In this document: positions 54,553 to 55,733 of the stretch, piece by piece
How positions within the stretch are numbered: the stretch's first letter is position 1
Layout of the letters: each line of letters begins with the position of its first letter
Source: Bacteroidota bacterium
GTDB lineage: Bacteria; Bacteroidota; Bacteroidia; Chitinophagales; JADIYW01
Assembly: GCA_016705125.1 (NCBI GenBank)
Contig: JADIYW010000018.1
Location: forward strand, 1 to 55,733
Length of the DNA stretch: 55,733 bases
Direction of reading: 5' to 3'
The notes under the pieces: generated by a model
What the model was told of the DNA's origin: nothing
Seen by the model: only the letters and a program-made list of their open reading frames with translations
The model's database searches: none
Made by a program: the position numbers and the translations under genes

Positions 54553-55733
54553 TTACTCCTTAACAAATTTTCCATCAAATAAGCCACTATTTTCACCAAC
54601 AAATTGAAGGATATAAAGTCCGTCGGCAAAATCAAATGTATTTAATTCGATAAAATTAATTCCAGCAGAGAACTCAAATGTATTCTCTCTAACCAATTGG
54701 CCAGTTGTATTCATTACTCTCATTGTGAAATTCTCTTTCTCACCTGATAAGAATCTGATATTCAACATGCCACGAGTAGGGTTAGGATAAATACCTAATA
54801 TTTGACTACCTGCATCACCAACACCTACATTGATATTGATAATTCTGCTGTACTCAAATGTACCATCCTTGTCTATCATTTTCAATCGGTAATAGTTATC
54901 ACCTAATGAAGGTTTAGTATCCACCAAATTATAAGACAAAGCAGTAATAGAATTTCCAGCAGCAGGTTTTTCATCCAAATAAGAGAACGATGCACCATCC
55001 AAACTCTTCTCTACTACAAATCTGCTTGAATTAATTTCGGCTGCAGTTACCCAATTTAAATTATTGGTATAATTATCTGCATTATGATACCCTGTAAACG
55101 ATACTAACTCAATTGGAAGTGGTGACACATCGTCATATGGTCCAACGCCTGTTGCTCCTGTACCACCTGAGAAATTAACAATTTGACCTAATTCTACATA
55201 TCTTACTCCATTACACGATGTCTGATTATCTGATGCTGTTATTACATCACACCCATCTATACTGCCAAATAATGGACTTCCCTGACAACCAGTTTCTGAA
55301 TAACCTGCTGTAATTTTATCAGGATTAATTTGCGATGGATTAGTTGGAATATACTCAATACCAGCGCCAGTTTTAAACCATTCAAAATCCTCAATAAATC
55401 CTCCACAAGATGACTTGAATGCATTTGCAGCATTATTTATAGCATCTTTCTCTTCTTGTCTATAATAAAATCTAACTTTTACAGGTTTTAATGGATTGAT
55501 GGTACCACCATTGGTGATTTTAAAATCCCAAATTCTTCGCATACTATACTCTGCCTTTTTATCTCCACAATCTTCAGCCTTATCGTATCCAGCAGCTTTA
55601 TAAGTTATTTTTGCTTCGCCTTCAATATTATTTTCATTAGGGTAAAGGGAGAAAATAAATTTGTCATCTCGCAGTACCTGCACCTTTGGGATCATAATAA
55701 TGTCTCCAACCAGTTCTATCAGTACAATATTGA
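54553..55733 (-). CDS. T9SS-secreted surface protein, partial and frameshifted
   Basis: C-terminal part of a large secreted protein running off the right edge. The last 80 residues (LGIYPNPTRGMLNIRF to GKFVKE) are a T9SS type-A sorting domain, preceded by a linker-type domain LPIELVSFTGYHN...NLNWVTAAEINSSRFVVEKSLDG, found in many such cargo proteins. At the right edge the frame that fits the family, TDRTGWRHYYDPKGAG, breaks at about 55668-55676 and continues in the main frame (RDDKFIFSLYPN), so an indel lies there too. The rest of the gene lies outside the window. Function unknown. Confidence 0.75.
   Translation of the reverse strand, partial: NIVLIELVGDIIMIPKVQVLRDDKFIFSLYPNENNIEGEAKITYKAAGYDKAEDCGDKKAEYSMRRIWDFKITNGGTINPLKPVKVRFYYRQEEKDAINNAANAFKSSCGGFIEDFEWFKTGAGIEYIPTNPSQINPDKITAGYSETGCQGSPLFGSIDGCDVITASDNQTSCNGVRYVELGQIVNFSGGTGATGVGPYDDVSPLPIELVSFTGYHNADNYTNNLNWVTAAEINSSRFVVEKSLDGASFSYLDEKPAAGNSITALSYNLVDTKPSLGDNYYRLKMIDKDGTFEYSRIININVGVGDAGSQILGIYPNPTRGMLNIRFLSGEKENFTMRVMNTTGQLVRENTFEFSAGINFIELNTFDFADGLYILQFVGENSGLFDGKFVKE

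Overview
The window is AT-rich chromosomal DNA from a member of the Bacteroidota. The evidence is a GldH gliding lipoprotein, several secreted proteins with type IX secretion C-terminal sorting domains, DUF4249 plus TonB-receptor pairing, IPExxxVDY and GYDIA-family proteins, frequent TAnnTTTG -7 promoter elements and few recognisable Shine-Dalgarno sites. I cannot name the genus. Most of the window is core metabolism and cell-envelope genes. I see no prophage, insertion sequence or CRISPR array.

Layout. 1-1.8 kb: a redoxin gene followed by a broken cytochrome c / copper-monooxygenase-like gene on the minus strand, then an intergenic stretch with the remains of a retropepsin-like protease. 2-7.85 kb: a lipoprotein, then a compact mevalonate operon (type 2 IPP isomerase, HMG-CoA reductase, GYDIA GHMP kinase, mevalonate diphosphate decarboxylase, mevalonate kinase). 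7.9-9.5 kb: tRNA-Arg(TCG), a striking array of about ten imperfect 24-bp palindromes, and a Fic-family gene directly downstream. 9.5-22.7 kb: LD-carboxypeptidase, an orphan lipoprotein, NadB, an LpxH-like phosphoesterase, TerC, a C-terminal processing protease, NhaD, DUF1015, a trans-sulfuration enzyme, PrsW, a TIGR02757 protein and two small proteins. 22.7-25.7 kb: minus-strand cysC-cysD-cysN sulfate activation operon. 25.8-39.8 kb: DinB-like, ABM and M20 proteins, dihydrolipoyl dehydrogenase, an rRNA cytosine methyltransferase, IPExxxVDY, pyruvate kinase, M42 peptidase, a secreted esterase, the operon pterin dehydratase-ligA-gldH, YceI, a two-domain Fe-S protein and a membrane desaturase/hydroxylase. 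39.9-55.7 kb: mainly envelope and secreted proteins, including a YwqK-like protein, penicillin acylase, an alginate-export-type porin, a T9SS esterase, FKBP isomerase, DUF4249 plus TonB receptor, a second TonB receptor, a serine hydrolase, a beta-barrel protein and a T9SS cargo protein running off the right edge.

Two window-wide points. First, at least seven genes are interrupted by one-base frameshifts, many in A or T runs (positions near 445, 526, 6468, 20601, 43685, 45589, 53540, 53661, 55672). In each case the continuation in another frame matches the expected protein, so either the assembly carries indel errors or this genome is accumulating frameshifts; mvaD and the others should be read as single genes. 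Second, the palindrome array at 8073-8424 is the best candidate for something undescribed: it looks like a multi-operator control region for the Fic gene, whose product ends in a winged-helix-like domain.
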